Source of the DNA: Bacteroidota bacterium
Lineage (GTDB): Bacteria > Bacteroidota > Ignavibacteria > Kryptoniales > JAKASW01
Direction: 5' to 3'
NCBI GenBank assembly: GCA_021789975.1
Contig: JAJYIT010000002.1
Span: 124,001-188,000, forward strand
Length of the DNA: 64,000 nucleotides
Position numbers and translations under genes: made by a program. Of this stretch, positions 25,304 to 34,278 are shown in pieces; position 1 is the stretch's first letter, and the number at the start of each line of letters is the position of its first letter. Below the pieces are notes generated by a model, which had not been told where the DNA came from, did no database searches, and worked only from the letters and a program-made list of their open reading frames with translations.

Positions 25304-25741
25304 ATGGCTAAAAGACGACCTCCGAAAATACAGCGCGGCGATTCATCAGTTGAATTCAAGCTCCTCGTGGAGCCATTTGAAGACACACTCACGAAACGCT
25401 CCGGTATCGCTTTTCATTTCAGGACGGCGGAGGAGTTTCAAAATTTCCCCTATGAACTGGTCGTGGAGATCAAACAGGACGGTAAGAAACTGTTTTTCGA
25501 CATCGCGGGCCTTAGAACGCCGATGTCCGGCTTTCCACGCTCAGGACCCGCCATGTGCAGTTGCGAAATTGAAAATATGGAAAACGGCAACTACACGATT
25601 ATTGTGGATCGACGCGGAAAGCAAGTCAACCAATTCAAGATATCCATAAATAATGGAATAAGATTGCTCCGGTCGATCAACCAGCGGAAGTTTATCGACC
25701 TTTTCACCGACCGTAGCAAGTGGGCAATTCTAGAAGGTTAG
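25304..25741 (+). CDS. Uncharacterised 145-residue protein
   Basis: I do not recognise this family. The protein starts with a basic tail (MAKRRPPKIQRGD). It has alternating short hydrophobic stretches suggesting a beta-sandwich (about residues 15-110, e.g. YELVVEIKQDGKKLFFDIAG and NYTIIVDRRGKQVNQFKIS), and ends with a short amphipathic helix (RSINQRKFIDLFTDRSKW). There is no signal peptide or membrane segment. It has codon use like its neighbours and lies 5 bases after EIIA and just before lgt, so it is surely expressed with them. A Cys-Ser-Cys is at residues 85-87. Function unknown. Confidence 0.75.
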   Translation: MAKRRPPKIQRGDSSVEFKLLVEPFEDTLTKRSGIAFHFRTAEEFQNFPYELVVEIKQDGKKLFFDIAGLRTPMSGFPRSGPAMCSCEIENMENGNYTIIVDRRGKQVNQFKISINNGIRLLRSINQRKFIDLFTDRSKWAILEG

Positions 25742-25745
25742 CCTG

Positions 25746-26594
25746 TTGCTCAGTAGGTTACTAAGCGATACAGTGATGCCGGTACTCTTCAAGATCGGTC
25801 CTTTCAATGTCTACAGTTATGGGCTCATGATGGGAATCGGTTTTCTCGTCGCAAACTACTTCGCGGTGAAAGAATTCAAGCGGAGGGGACTCGGGGTGGA
25901 CTTCGCGAATCAGGTCACCATGCTTGCCGTCATTTTCGGAATTGGGGGCTCTAAGATTCTGTCACTGATGGAATACTGGGGAGATTTCCTGAAAGATCCA
26001 ATAGGTATGGCGTTTTCTCCAGGCGGATTAACATGGTACGGAGGCTTCCTCCTCGCAACCGCAGCAATCGCGTGGGCTGCCAAGCGCAAAGGTTTTAGAT
26101 TCCTGACAGTTGCAGATGCACTCGTGCCCGCACTTGCCATCGGATACGGTGTGGCCCGTCTGGGCTGCCATTTCTCGGGAGACGGCGATTACGGAATGCC
26201 TACGAAGCTCCCGTGGGGTGTCAATTACTCTAGTGGAATTGTACCACCTTCAATCGCATTCAGGGATTTCCCGGCGATTGCGGGCAGCTATCCCGGTGGG
26301 ATCGTTCCAATCGATACTCTGCTTCACCCCACCCCAATCTATGAATTTTTGGCGGGCGTATTCGTCTTCTGGATCCTTTGGAGAATGCGAACCAAGCTCA
26401 AGACAGCCGGTACGCTCTCTATGCTTTATCTCGTGCTTGCCGGTACCGAAAGGTTCCTGGTGGAATTTATCAGGCTGAACCCAAGGCTGCTCTTTGGACT
26501 GAGTGAGGCACAACTAGTTTCTGTTCCGCTCATCGTGATCGGATTTGTCGGCTATAATTATTTCACACAAAAGACGGAAGCACTCAGCACATGA
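25746..26594 (+). CDS. lgt: Prolipoprotein diacylglyceryl transferase
   Basis: An inner-membrane enzyme that moves diacylglyceryl from phosphatidylglycerol to the lipobox cysteine of lipoproteins. It has about seven hydrophobic segments, the N-terminal FNVYSYGLMMGIG, the central GLTWYGGF, and the family block GVARLGCHFSGDGDYG followed by LPWGV. The C terminus has RFLVEFIR. TTG at 25746 and ATG at 25776 are both possible starts; the latter (MPVLFKIGPF) matches usual Lgt N termini. The stop overlaps the next ATG by four bases. Lipoproteins predicted elsewhere in the window (RlpA, DUF4249-like) would be its substrates. Confidence 0.94.
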   Translation: MLSRLLSDTVMPVLFKIGPFNVYSYGLMMGIGFLVANYFAVKEFKRRGLGVDFANQVTMLAVIFGIGGSKILSLMEYWGDFLKDPIGMAFSPGGLTWYGGFLLATAAIAWAAKRKGFRFLTVADALVPALAIGYGVARLGCHFSGDGDYGMPTKLPWGVNYSSGIVPPSIAFRDFPAIAGSYPGGIVPIDTLLHPTPIYEFLAGVFVFWILWRMRTKLKTAGTLSMLYLVLAGTERFLVEFIRLNPRLLFGLSEAQLVSVPLIVIGFVGYNYFTQKTEALST

Positions 26595-26833
26595 TAAAGG
26601 TTTTGATATATAGAAAAGAGGGCTGCTCGCTTTGCGATGAGGCGGAGATCATACTCGAACGCCTGAAGCGAGACAAGAAGTTTTTCCTGGAAAAGATTAC
26701 ACTTGAACCGAACACGGACCTTTTCGAAAGGTTCGGGGACAAGGTGCCGGTAGTGTTTATTAACGAGAAGCTTCTGTTTGAGTTTAAACTGGATGAGAAG
26801 TCTTTTCTCAGGAAGCTCGCAGAGACGGAGTAA
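26591..26833 (+). CDS. Glutaredoxin-like small thioredoxin-fold protein
   Basis: An 80-residue protein with the redox motif CSLC at residues 12-15 after a first beta strand (MIKVLIYRKEG), the cis-proline segment KVPVVFINEKLL near residues 50-61 and a final helix. This is the short glutaredoxin-like family (DUF836-type). It should reduce disulfides or carry electrons in the cytoplasm; the partner is unknown. It overlaps lgt by four bases and ends 4 bases before the TTG start of rlmB. Confidence 0.85.
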   Translation: MIKVLIYRKEGCSLCDEAEIILERLKRDKKFFLEKITLEPNTDLFERFGDKVPVVFINEKLLFEFKLDEKSFLRKLAETE

Positions 26834-26837
26834 CCAA

Positions 26838-27665
26838 TTGACTGAAGAACGCATTATCGGGAGAAACGCGGTTGCCGAGGCGCTGAGGACGGGAGCTGAC
26901 ATCTCCAAAATTTATGTGTACCATTCTGCCCGGGGCGGCAGCCTCAATGAAATTTATACCCTTGCTAAGCGCCAGGGAGTTCCGATCGCGCGCGTCGATT
27001 CAAAGCAGTTCTCCGACATGACAATCGGACTGCAACGAAGTGAATCTGCTCAAGGGATCGTCGCAATAATTAGTAAGGTGAAGTTCCAGACTTTAGACAC
27101 AATACTCCAATCTGCATCCAGTAAGGACTATCCTCTGCTTCTCATGCTTGACCGCATCCAGGATCCCCAAAATTTCGGTGCAATCCTGCGAAGCGCGGCA
27201 TTCTTTCATGCTGATGGTGTGATCATTTCGAAAGAAAATCAGGCACCGGTAACCGAAACCGTAATAAAAGCATCTGCCGGAGGGGCATTTCATATAATGA
27301 TAGCAAGAGAAACAAATCTTCACCAGGTGCTGGTCCAGTTGAAGGAGAAGGGTTACTGGATAGCTACCAGCTCCGCCAACTCTCCGCTTGAAATAACGAA
27401 TGTCGATTTCAAAATCCCACTAGCGGTGATTGTCGGAAACGAAGGAAGCGGCGTTAAGAGGATCCTTCGAGAGAAATCGGACATCACTTTCTCCGTGCCA
27501 CGACTCGGTAAGATAGACTCACTTAACGTCTCAGTAGCAACAGGAATCATCTGTTACGAAATACAACGCCAGCGCTCAAGGTACGGAGTCATCGGTGCCC
27601 CTGAGAGTCCCTCGCCTTCGGCGGGGACCGCAGACAGGAGCGAAATCAAGGGAGATCCCTTATGA
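26838..27665 (+). CDS. rlmB: 23S rRNA (guanosine-2251) 2'-O-methyltransferase-like RlmB
   Basis: A 275-residue SpoU-family methyltransferase. It has the N-terminal L30e-like substrate-binding domain (IIGRNAVAEALRTG, then IARVDSKQFS) found in RlmB. The catalytic knot motifs follow: LDRIQDPQNFGAILRSA, IVGNEGSGV and VPRLGKIDSLNVSVATGI. The start is taken as TTG at 26838, because GGAG is 7 bases upstream; a longer frame from 26778 would overlap the previous gene. A tail of about 35 residues follows the last motif. The stop overlaps pdxJ by four bases. Confidence 0.9.
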   Translation: MTEERIIGRNAVAEALRTGADISKIYVYHSARGGSLNEIYTLAKRQGVPIARVDSKQFSDMTIGLQRSESAQGIVAIISKVKFQTLDTILQSASSKDYPLLLMLDRIQDPQNFGAILRSAAFFHADGVIISKENQAPVTETVIKASAGGAFHIMIARETNLHQVLVQLKEKGYWIATSSANSPLEITNVDFKIPLAVIVGNEGSGVKRILREKSDITFSVPRLGKIDSLNVSVATGIICYEIQRQRSRYGVIGAPESPSPSAGTADRSEIKGDPL

Positions 27666-28381
27666 AAAGACTTTCGGTGAACATAGATCATGTCGCGACC
27701 ATGAGACAGGCTCGCGGTGATAGAGAGCCGGACCCCGTGGCAGCAGCACTCCTTGCAGAAATTGCAGGGGCAAACGGAATCGTGGCACACCTCCGCGAGG
27801 ACCGAAGGCACATCCAGGACAACGACATATTTTTGCTCAGAAAACTCCTGAAGACAAAACTCGATCTGGAGATGGCGGCGACAGATGAGATCATCTCGAT
27901 CGCACTCGAAGTGGTCCCGGAACTTGTAACACTTGTCCCCGAGAAGAGACAGGAGTTGACTACCGAAGGAGGCATCGACGTCGTCTCACAGAGGGCGCGC
28001 CTGACTAAGGTCGTCGGCAAGTTCCACGAAAAGAAGATTCTGGTCAGCTTGTTCGTTGCACCAAATGAAGATCAAATCCGTGCCTCCAAGGATACCGGCG
28101 CCGACTTCGTCGAGCTCCACACAGGGGAATACGCAAATGCCGTCGGGAAGGACATCGGAGTTCAGCTCTCGAGGTTACAACTTGCTGCGAAGTTTGCAGC
28201 CGAATCAGGCTTGAAGATCAATGCCGGCCACGGGCTGACTTACAAAAATCTCGTTCCGGTTGCAATCATCCCGGAGATCGAGGAGTTTAGCATCGGCCAT
28301 GCGCTGATTGCACACGCTATTTTCGTCGGAATTGACAGGGCAGTCAAAGAGATGATTGAACTTCTCAGGGAGGTAAAATAG
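27662..28381 (+). CDS. pdxJ: Pyridoxine 5'-phosphate synthase
   Basis: A 239-residue TIM-barrel enzyme. It condenses 1-deoxyxylulose 5-phosphate with 3-amino-2-oxopropyl phosphate to give pyridoxine phosphate. Family motifs: NIDHVATMRQARGDREPDP (residues 7-25), HLREDRRHIQD, VSLFVAPN, ELHTGEYA and INAGHGLTY. It indicates DXP-dependent vitamin B6 synthesis. The next gene is a PLP enzyme whose GTG start overlaps the TAG of pdxJ by one base. Confidence 0.96.
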   Translation: MKRLSVNIDHVATMRQARGDREPDPVAAALLAEIAGANGIVAHLREDRRHIQDNDIFLLRKLLKTKLDLEMAATDEIISIALEVVPELVTLVPEKRQELTTEGGIDVVSQRARLTKVVGKFHEKKILVSLFVAPNEDQIRASKDTGADFVELHTGEYANAVGKDIGVQLSRLQLAAKFAAESGLKINAGHGLTYKNLVPVAIIPEIEEFSIGHALIAHAIFVGIDRAVKEMIELLREVK

Positions 28382-29544
28382 TGACGATCGCAAAGTCCAC
28401 TCGCGCGATACATGGTAGGAAGGACAAGCTCTATCGTGGCGCCAATTTCCCCATTTACGCCAGCACAACGTTCGGCGTGGAGAAGAGCGACGATTACGAT
28501 CGATATATCGCCGGTGACGACGATGAGTTCTATTTGTACACCAGGTACTCCAACCCCACGATCAGGAACGTTGAGGAGAAACTGGCCGCACTAGAGAACG
28601 CCGAAGATGCGCTCCTTTTTTCAAGCGGGATGGCGGCAATCACTACCACCATTCTCGCATTCATGCAGGAAGGAGATATCATCGTTGCACAGCGACAGCT
28701 CTACGGGATGGCATACCGGTTTCTCCGCGATTTCGTTCCGAGGCTGGGTATGGAGACTCAGTTTGTCGATGAGGACGAGCTGTACCAACTTCACAAGAAA
28801 TTCCCGCGGGTGAAAGCGGTTTATTTCGAGACTCCGATAAATCCAACGACTGATTGTGTATCGATAGAAAAAGTCGTGAAGTCGGCATCAAAGGCAGGAG
28901 CTCTGACGATTGTCGACAACACTTTTGCGTCGCCGATTAATCAGAATCCGCTGACCCTGGGGGTCGATGTGGTGGTTCACAGCGCCACGAAATATATCGG
29001 CGGCCACAGCGATATCATGGCAGGCGCTGCCATTTCTTCAAAGAAGAACATCAAACAGATTCGCGAAGCGATGAAGGCGTTCGGAGGCTGCATAAATCCG
29101 ATCGATGCGCATCTCCTTGATAGAAGTTTGAAAACACTCCAAGTACGGGTGGAGCGGCAAAATCAGACTGCACAGCGGCTTGCCGAATTCTTTTTGAGGC
29201 AGAGAAAAGTGACAAGAGTGTTTTATCCCGGAATACCTTCGTCCAGAAATTATAGAATTGCGAAGAAGCAGATGACAGGTTTCGGCGGCATGATCTGCAT
29301 CGAGATGAAGGATCTCAAATCGGCCAAAGAACTCTGTGACAATCTTAAGGTCGCACTAAATGCAACCAGTCTTGGCGGAGTCGAAACGCTCGTGAGCATC
29401 CCCGTCCTTACAAGTCACATAAAGATGAGCGAAGACGAGTTGAAATCAGCGAATGTTACAGGAGGAATGGTAAGAATCTCAGTCGGCCTCGAAGATCCCG
29501 ACGATCTTATTACCGATTTTAGGGATGCTCTGGAGGGAATTTAG
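28381..29544 (+). CDS. Cys/Met-metabolism PLP enzyme (cystathionine gamma-synthase/lyase family)
   Basis: A 387-residue fold-type I PLP enzyme. The PLP lysine lies in SATKYIGGHSDIMAG (near residue 203). The cofactor-binding blocks LFSSGMAAI (near 79) and DNTFASP (near 179) and the C-terminal LGGVETLVSIP are typical of the trans-sulfuration family. It could be cystathionine gamma-synthase, cystathionine gamma-lyase or methionine gamma-lyase; the sequence read by eye does not separate them. GTG start; one-base overlap with pdxJ and overlap with the next small gene. Confidence 0.87.
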   Translation: MTIAKSTRAIHGRKDKLYRGANFPIYASTTFGVEKSDDYDRYIAGDDDEFYLYTRYSNPTIRNVEEKLAALENAEDALLFSSGMAAITTTILAFMQEGDIIVAQRQLYGMAYRFLRDFVPRLGMETQFVDEDELYQLHKKFPRVKAVYFETPINPTTDCVSIEKVVKSASKAGALTIVDNTFASPINQNPLTLGVDVVVHSATKYIGGHSDIMAGAAISSKKNIKQIREAMKAFGGCINPIDAHLLDRSLKTLQVRVERQNQTAQRLAEFFLRQRKVTRVFYPGIPSSRNYRIAKKQMTGFGGMICIEMKDLKSAKELCDNLKVALNATSLGGVETLVSIPVLTSHIKMSEDELKSANVTGGMVRISVGLEDPDDLITDFRDALEGI

Positions 29545-29546
29545 TG

Positions 29547-29786
29547 ATGAGTAGCGGCCCTAGATCCAGAATGGTCAGGGTTTACTCCACTTCCAACAAG
29601 ACTGATATTTTAGCGGCAAAGATGGCACTGGAAAGCAGAGATATCGAGTATAGAACCACCGGCGAGTACCTAAGCGGCGTCTATCCGATAAGCGGCTTTG
29701 CCGATGTCGTCTTTTACGTGAACATGTCAGATGCGACAGAAGCGAGAAGGGCTCTCGCAGACCTTATACGGGGAAAAGACAAATAG
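29547..29786 (+). CDS. DUF2007-family small protein
   Basis: A 79-residue protein with a ferredoxin-like alpha-beta pattern: VRVYSTSNKTDILAAKMALES, then IEYRTTGEY, then ADVVFYVNMSDATEARRAL. This fits the DUF2007 family ('putative signal-transducing protein'), whose function is unknown. It has no signal peptide. A GTG at 29544 overlaps the previous stop, but the following ATG at 29547 is the simpler start. It is the last gene of the plus-strand run; convergent to it is the YyaL-type gene after 113 bases with nothing recognised. Confidence 0.75.
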   Translation: MSSGPRSRMVRVYSTSNKTDILAAKMALESRDIEYRTTGEYLSGVYPISGFADVVFYVNMSDATEARRALADLIRGKDK

Positions 29787-29899
29787 TCACACCCAATTCA
29801 ATCGGCGGTCAAATAGAAAGTGTTCAAGAACCAGTAGCAGAACTTAGTTAAGCAAAGCCGGCGGAACAATATTACTCCCATCTGGAACGTAGTCCGACA

Positions 29900-31744
29900 T
29901 CATCCGTTCAATCCCCGCTCCATACTGAGATGTAGTCTGACCGCGCGAGCGTAGTTAGCTACAAATATCCCCAGCTTCGCTGTAGAACCAGCAAACGCAT
30001 TAAGTGTTCTCGTGGCGCTTTTAAAATATTCTTTATTGTCGGTTAACAGGTACAACCTATCGAAGAGTAATGCCGCTGCGGAATTCCCCGACGGAGTTGG
30101 AGAATCTTCAATCGGTTTCCGCTTACTTGTAAGAAGCCCTGCCCCACTTTCTCCGAAAGGTCGGTCCAAAAATCCCCCCGTTTCTTTATCCTCGAACTTC
30201 TGGATGAGCGTGCTCGCGATGCGCTCGCACGTGTCGATGTACCTGTCGTTCCTCGTCAACTCGAAGAGATCAATCAGCGCCAAACCAAGATAAGAATGAT
30301 CATCAAGAAGACCGATATGAAAATCGGATCCTGAATTGAACGAGTGCGCAACTCTTCCCTTTTTGCCTACCATTTCATCGAGGACGAACCGAGCAGATCT
30401 TTTCGCGCTTTCAAGGTATTGAGGAGATTTCAGTGAGAGCGATGCCGCCACCAAACCGCTGATAGCCAGGGCGTTCCGATCCGCAAAGTAGGTCTTGTCA
30501 ACAAACGGCATCTTTCGATTCTTCTGGGCTTGAAGGAGCTTGATTTTAGCGGAATCAATCAGATCTCGACAATGCTCCCTAGAAATCCCGGCCACCTTGC
30601 CAGACTTGAGATCATCCATTGCAACTCTAAGCACATTGCGGTCGGCCAGCTCGGGCGTATCTCCCGGGACCTCGCGCAAGTCGAAAACATTTTCCGCGAC
30701 CGCAAATTCCTCCGGAGTGAGAAGAGATACGACTTCCGATTTCGTCCACGTCCAATAACTCCCATCGTCCTTCGGACCGACATCCGCATCCTGGTGAGCA
30801 AAAAAGCCGCCTGCTTCTGACTGCATCTCGCTCGTCATCCAATCTGCTATTCCGGAGGCTGTTTTGCGAAACGTTACGTCCAGGGTCTCGTCATAGAAAT
30901 CTGCGTAGACTTTGAGCATCATGGCATTGTCGTAAAGCATCTTCTCGAAGTGAGGCACGTGCCAATACCGATCCACAGAGTACCTATGAAGCCCACCCCC
31001 CAATTGATCAAACACTCCGCCCATAGATATTGATCGCAACGTAACATCGACCATCCCCTTGATTGTTGGGTCTACGCGGTGCTTATTCTCCTCAATCAGC
31101 AATTGGAGCAAACAGGGGTTGAAGAACTTTGGGCCGCTACCGAAGCCGCCGAATTTATCATCGAACCTTCTTCTTGCATCTTCGATTACATTTTCAACTA
31201 TCTCCTCCTCTATTCTGCCGGCACGAATAATCGCCGATTCATATTCACTCACACGCTCGAACAATTCATCGGCGCTTCTGTACACTTCAGCACGGTCTTT
31301 CGAGTACACCTCCGCAATGCGCGGCAACAAACTCAGCATCCCATGTCGTCCGCTTACGTCATGTTTTGGAAAGTACGTGCCGCCATAGAACACCTTCCCT
31401 TCCGAGGTAAGAAACCCTGTGAGCGGCCATCCCCCGGCCCCCGTGAGAGATCCAATCGAAGCCTGGTACCTCGAATCGACATCAGGCATTTGGTCACGAT
31501 CCACTTTCACCGGCACGAAAAGCCTGTTTATGATACCTGCGACTTCTTGGTCACTATAAGACTCTTCGTCCATTACGTGGCACCAGTGACACCACACTGC
31601 ACCGATGTCAAGTAAGATCGGTCTGTCCATTTGAGCCGCCATCTTGAATACTTCCTCGGAAAAAGACTGCCAGCGAACAGGCTGATCCGCAGCTTCTTCC
31701 AGATACGGACTTCCCGCATTCCTAAGATTGTTTTTCAATTCCAT
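29900..31744 (-). CDS. YyaL/DUF255 thioredoxin-domain protein
   Basis: About 614 residues. The N-terminal third is a thioredoxin-like domain of the DsbH/DUF255 type, with WCHWCHVMDEESY near residue 50, KVDRDQMPDVD and GAGGWPL. The remaining two thirds resemble the (alpha/alpha) barrel of six-hairpin glycosidases, with LHRYSVDRYWHVPHFEKMLY and ADRNALAISGL. The family includes bacterial YyaL and animal SPATA20; the activity is not established. It is shorter than the common 670-700 residues. A TTG at 31759 is possible, but the ATG at 31744 starts the conserved MELKNNLRNAGSPYL. Confidence 0.88.
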   Translation of the reverse strand: MELKNNLRNAGSPYLEEAADQPVRWQSFSEEVFKMAAQMDRPILLDIGAVWCHWCHVMDEESYSDQEVAGIINRLFVPVKVDRDQMPDVDSRYQASIGSLTGAGGWPLTGFLTSEGKVFYGGTYFPKHDVSGRHGMLSLLPRIAEVYSKDRAEVYRSADELFERVSEYESAIIRAGRIEEEIVENVIEDARRRFDDKFGGFGSGPKFFNPCLLQLLIEENKHRVDPTIKGMVDVTLRSISMGGVFDQLGGGLHRYSVDRYWHVPHFEKMLYDNAMMLKVYADFYDETLDVTFRKTASGIADWMTSEMQSEAGGFFAHQDADVGPKDDGSYWTWTKSEVVSLLTPEEFAVAENVFDLREVPGDTPELADRNVLRVAMDDLKSGKVAGISREHCRDLIDSAKIKLLQAQKNRKMPFVDKTYFADRNALAISGLVAASLSLKSPQYLESAKRSARFVLDEMVGKKGRVAHSFNSGSDFHIGLLDDHSYLGLALIDLFELTRNDRYIDTCERIASTLIQKFEDKETGGFLDRPFGESGAGLLTSKRKPIEDSPTPSGNSAAALLFDRLYLLTDNKEYFKSATRTLNAFAGSTAKLGIFVANYARAVRLHLSMERGLNG

Positions 31745-32034
31745 CAGATTAACTAACAATTCTTGATGTCATAAAATCCCAAAGAAGGCACTATACTGGA
31801 AAGTAACCTCCGAATGCCCCAGGATGGCATCGGCTCGTAATGCACAAACGATCAAGCGGGGCACGTGCGCAAATCCATATCGAAAGTGCCCCATCACTTA
31901 ACGCCAGGAGAATTTGATACTATATATTCAGTGATTTGAACTTGTGCGGCATTTTTTTCAGCCGGAAGCCGGAGCTTTCGATTTCTCAAAGCTCTCCCAA
32001 CTAACTCGAAACGATCCAGCCTCCGAGAGAGCAA

Positions 32035-33426
32035 TCAAGACGCAACTGCCGATCGCATTCGTTTCCTGGTAGAATTCCAGAAGATGAGCACGCCAACCAA
32101 AACGAAAACAATGGAGCCGCCCAGAGTTTTCACGAAGAACAACATCGGATTACCGCCGGCTTCGGGAGGGAAAAGCGCCAGCACAATTGCCGCGACCGTT
32201 GTGAACTCTCCGACAACCGCCGCGGATATTTTCAGCCTTTGTCGTCCTTTCCCTTCCTCTTTCGACTCTCGAATAAATGCGCGTGTGGCAGCCAGGAAGA
32301 TGTAGACATACGGGATGAAGTACACGATAATCGTGGCATCGACCAATACCAGATAAGCTTGCTCGGCTGTCGCACCTACAAAGCTCATTATAAGAAACAG
32401 TGTGGCGATGAGTCCCTGGAAGATGATGGCGACGTGAGGAGTCTTCCATTTCGGGTGAATCTTGCCGAAGCTCTTTGGAAGGTAATTATCAATTCCGGTA
32501 ACAAAAAGAATCCTGGCACTACCCGCTAGCCACGCTCCGGCCCCCCCGATCCCGGCAAGTGTTATCAGAAACGCACTAACATTTGCCAATCCACCGACGC
32601 CTACTTTAGCCTGAAGCTCTTGAATCGACTGGACAAGTCCTGTAACAAGGTTGACATCCTTCGAAGAAAGTCCGACCAAAAGCGATACCGTCCCTATCAA
32701 ATATACCAGTACTATTCCAATTCCCGATATATATGCTGCCCTGGAAATAGTCCTTCCCGAATCAACTATCTCATCTGACATCACCGCTGCAAGCTCAAAG
32801 CCTGCAAGCGCAAAGCACATAGATGACCAGAATGAAAGCGTGCCATAATCGACCCTGGACGGGAGAATATTAGCTAGTGTGAAATGAGTCTCAGACCTCC
32901 CGAGAAAAAGAATCACTCCAGCTAAACCCGCAATCAGGAGTATCGGGATAAATGTACCGATTGCACCTACGTTCTGGACCCACTTTCCTACTTTTACCCC
33001 GACAACATTGAAGCCAATCGCAATCCAGAGGACTACTAGACTGATTGATCCGATAAATAATTTATTCGACGCAAGCCCACTCGTTCCAGGCAAAATGAAC
33101 GCGGCAATAGCAGCGACTGAGATCAGCAGCGAAGGGTAGTATACCAGATTGTTTGCCCAATAACACCAACCCGCCACAAACCCGTGAAAGTCTCCGAACT
33201 CTATCTTCGCCCACTCATACACCCCTCCTTCAACAGGATATTTCCGGCTCAAATATATTACCGCTATCGCCTGTGGTATAAAAAAGAGAACAAGCGCAAG
33301 GATCCAAAGTGAAATGGAACTCGGACCCGTCGCAGCCGCGAGCGATATCCATCGGATACCGACTATCGCAACGATATTGAAAAGGACTATGTCGCTTACT
33401 TTAAGTGCACGGACGAGGTCTTTCAT
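32035..33426 (-). CDS. APC-superfamily amino acid permease
   Basis: A 463-residue membrane protein with about twelve hydrophobic segments. The first has the glycine-rich loop region of APC permeases (DIVLFNIVAIVGIRWI), followed by YPVEGGVYEWAKIEFGDFHGF and, in segment six, FALAGFELAAVMSDEI. It probably exchanges or imports an amino acid or amine; the substrate cannot be read. It stands 12 bases after the FkbM-like gene on the same strand. Downstream, 290 bases to the YyaL-type gene hold no recognised gene. Confidence 0.87.
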   Translation of the reverse strand: MKDLVRALKVSDIVLFNIVAIVGIRWISLAAATGPSSISLWILALVLFFIPQAIAVIYLSRKYPVEGGVYEWAKIEFGDFHGFVAGWCYWANNLVYYPSLLISVAAIAAFILPGTSGLASNKLFIGSISLVVLWIAIGFNVVGVKVGKWVQNVGAIGTFIPILLIAGLAGVILFLGRSETHFTLANILPSRVDYGTLSFWSSMCFALAGFELAAVMSDEIVDSGRTISRAAYISGIGIVLVYLIGTVSLLVGLSSKDVNLVTGLVQSIQELQAKVGVGGLANVSAFLITLAGIGGAGAWLAGSARILFVTGIDNYLPKSFGKIHPKWKTPHVAIIFQGLIATLFLIMSFVGATAEQAYLVLVDATIIVYFIPYVYIFLAATRAFIRESKEEGKGRQRLKISAAVVGEFTTVAAIVLALFPPEAGGNPMLFFVKTLGGSIVFVLVGVLIFWNSTRKRMRSAVAS

Positions 33427-33438
33427 ATCGTTGTTTCC

Positions 33439-34278
33439 TTATTCGAGTACAATTTCATAATCGGGCTCACCAGGGTTGTTTTGGAAATCGAGTCCCGGTC
33501 GAGGATAGCGGTAACTCGATCTTGAAGGAGATTGGCTAATAAGAGATCTATTGACGAAGGTTAGCTCAACCACGGAAGGAAAATCGTTTGTCCTGTCATA
33601 TGCCGCACCGTTATTGCCATGGATGTGAATGAGGTAGAAAAACTCGGAGAATCCCTGCATGCACTGATTGAAATCCTCGGTCCGCGTATCCAAATCATGA
33701 AATTCACCGACCAGGCAGTTTATGCGATTTTCATTTTTCACAATGTCTTCCCAGATTTCATACTCTGCACCTTCAATATCCATTTCTAGAAATACATCAT
33801 GCAAGTAACCTGTGGAGGAAAGAGACTCCAGTATTCTTGAGATGCTGATATCGACTTTCTCACTTCCGGCAGAGACTCTACGCTCCAAGTGAACGTGCTC
33901 TCCTTTAAAGAATGAAAAATAACTGGTGGAATTCTTCAGCTTGCGGTAGTACTTTCTGCGTTTCTGTCGGTTGATAATGACCGAGTACAAAATGAATTTC
34001 CACGTATACTTCAGTACTCTGCGAAAGAACCAAAGAGGATTTACCGTATGATCGACGCCGATTATCCTGGCAGTCGGATTCAGCTGCGCAAAATCCTTTT
34101 CGAATTCCCAGTTGTCCGACATTCCAAGGGATAGCAACACCCTCGTCCTTTTAATCTGGTCGGCAGGGACTATATATCCGCCATCTCCATCAGACCCGAG
34201 CCGCGTCAGGTCTTCGTACTTGAAAGGTCGAAGGATTTCCTTATTCAGCCTGATGAGCACCTCTCCTTTTGCTTTCAA
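33439..34278 (-). CDS. FkbM-like SAM-dependent methyltransferase
   Basis: A protein of up to 279 residues with a Rossmann methyltransferase core: GGYIVPADQ, LLSLGMSDNWEFEKDFA, ARIIGVDHT and FLEMDIEGAEYEIWE, the last being the FkbM/methyltransf_21 hallmark. Such proteins often O-methylate sugars in surface glycans, which fits the glycosyltransferase genes upstream. The start is unclear. TTG at 34278 has no ribosome-binding site and overlaps the GT9 gene by 38 bases; GTG at 34260 lies only two bases after AGGAG. Confidence 0.78.
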   Translation of the reverse strand: MKAKGEVLIRLNKEILRPFKYEDLTRLGSDGDGGYIVPADQIKRTRVLLSLGMSDNWEFEKDFAQLNPTARIIGVDHTVNPLWFFRRVLKYTWKFILYSVIINRQKRRKYYRKLKNSTSYFSFFKGEHVHLERRVSAGSEKVDISISRILESLSSTGYLHDVFLEMDIEGAEYEIWEDIVKNENRINCLVGEFHDLDTRTEDFNQCMQGFSEFFYLIHIHGNNGAAYDRTNDFPSVVELTFVNRSLISQSPSRSSYRYPRPGLDFQNNPGEPDYEIVLE

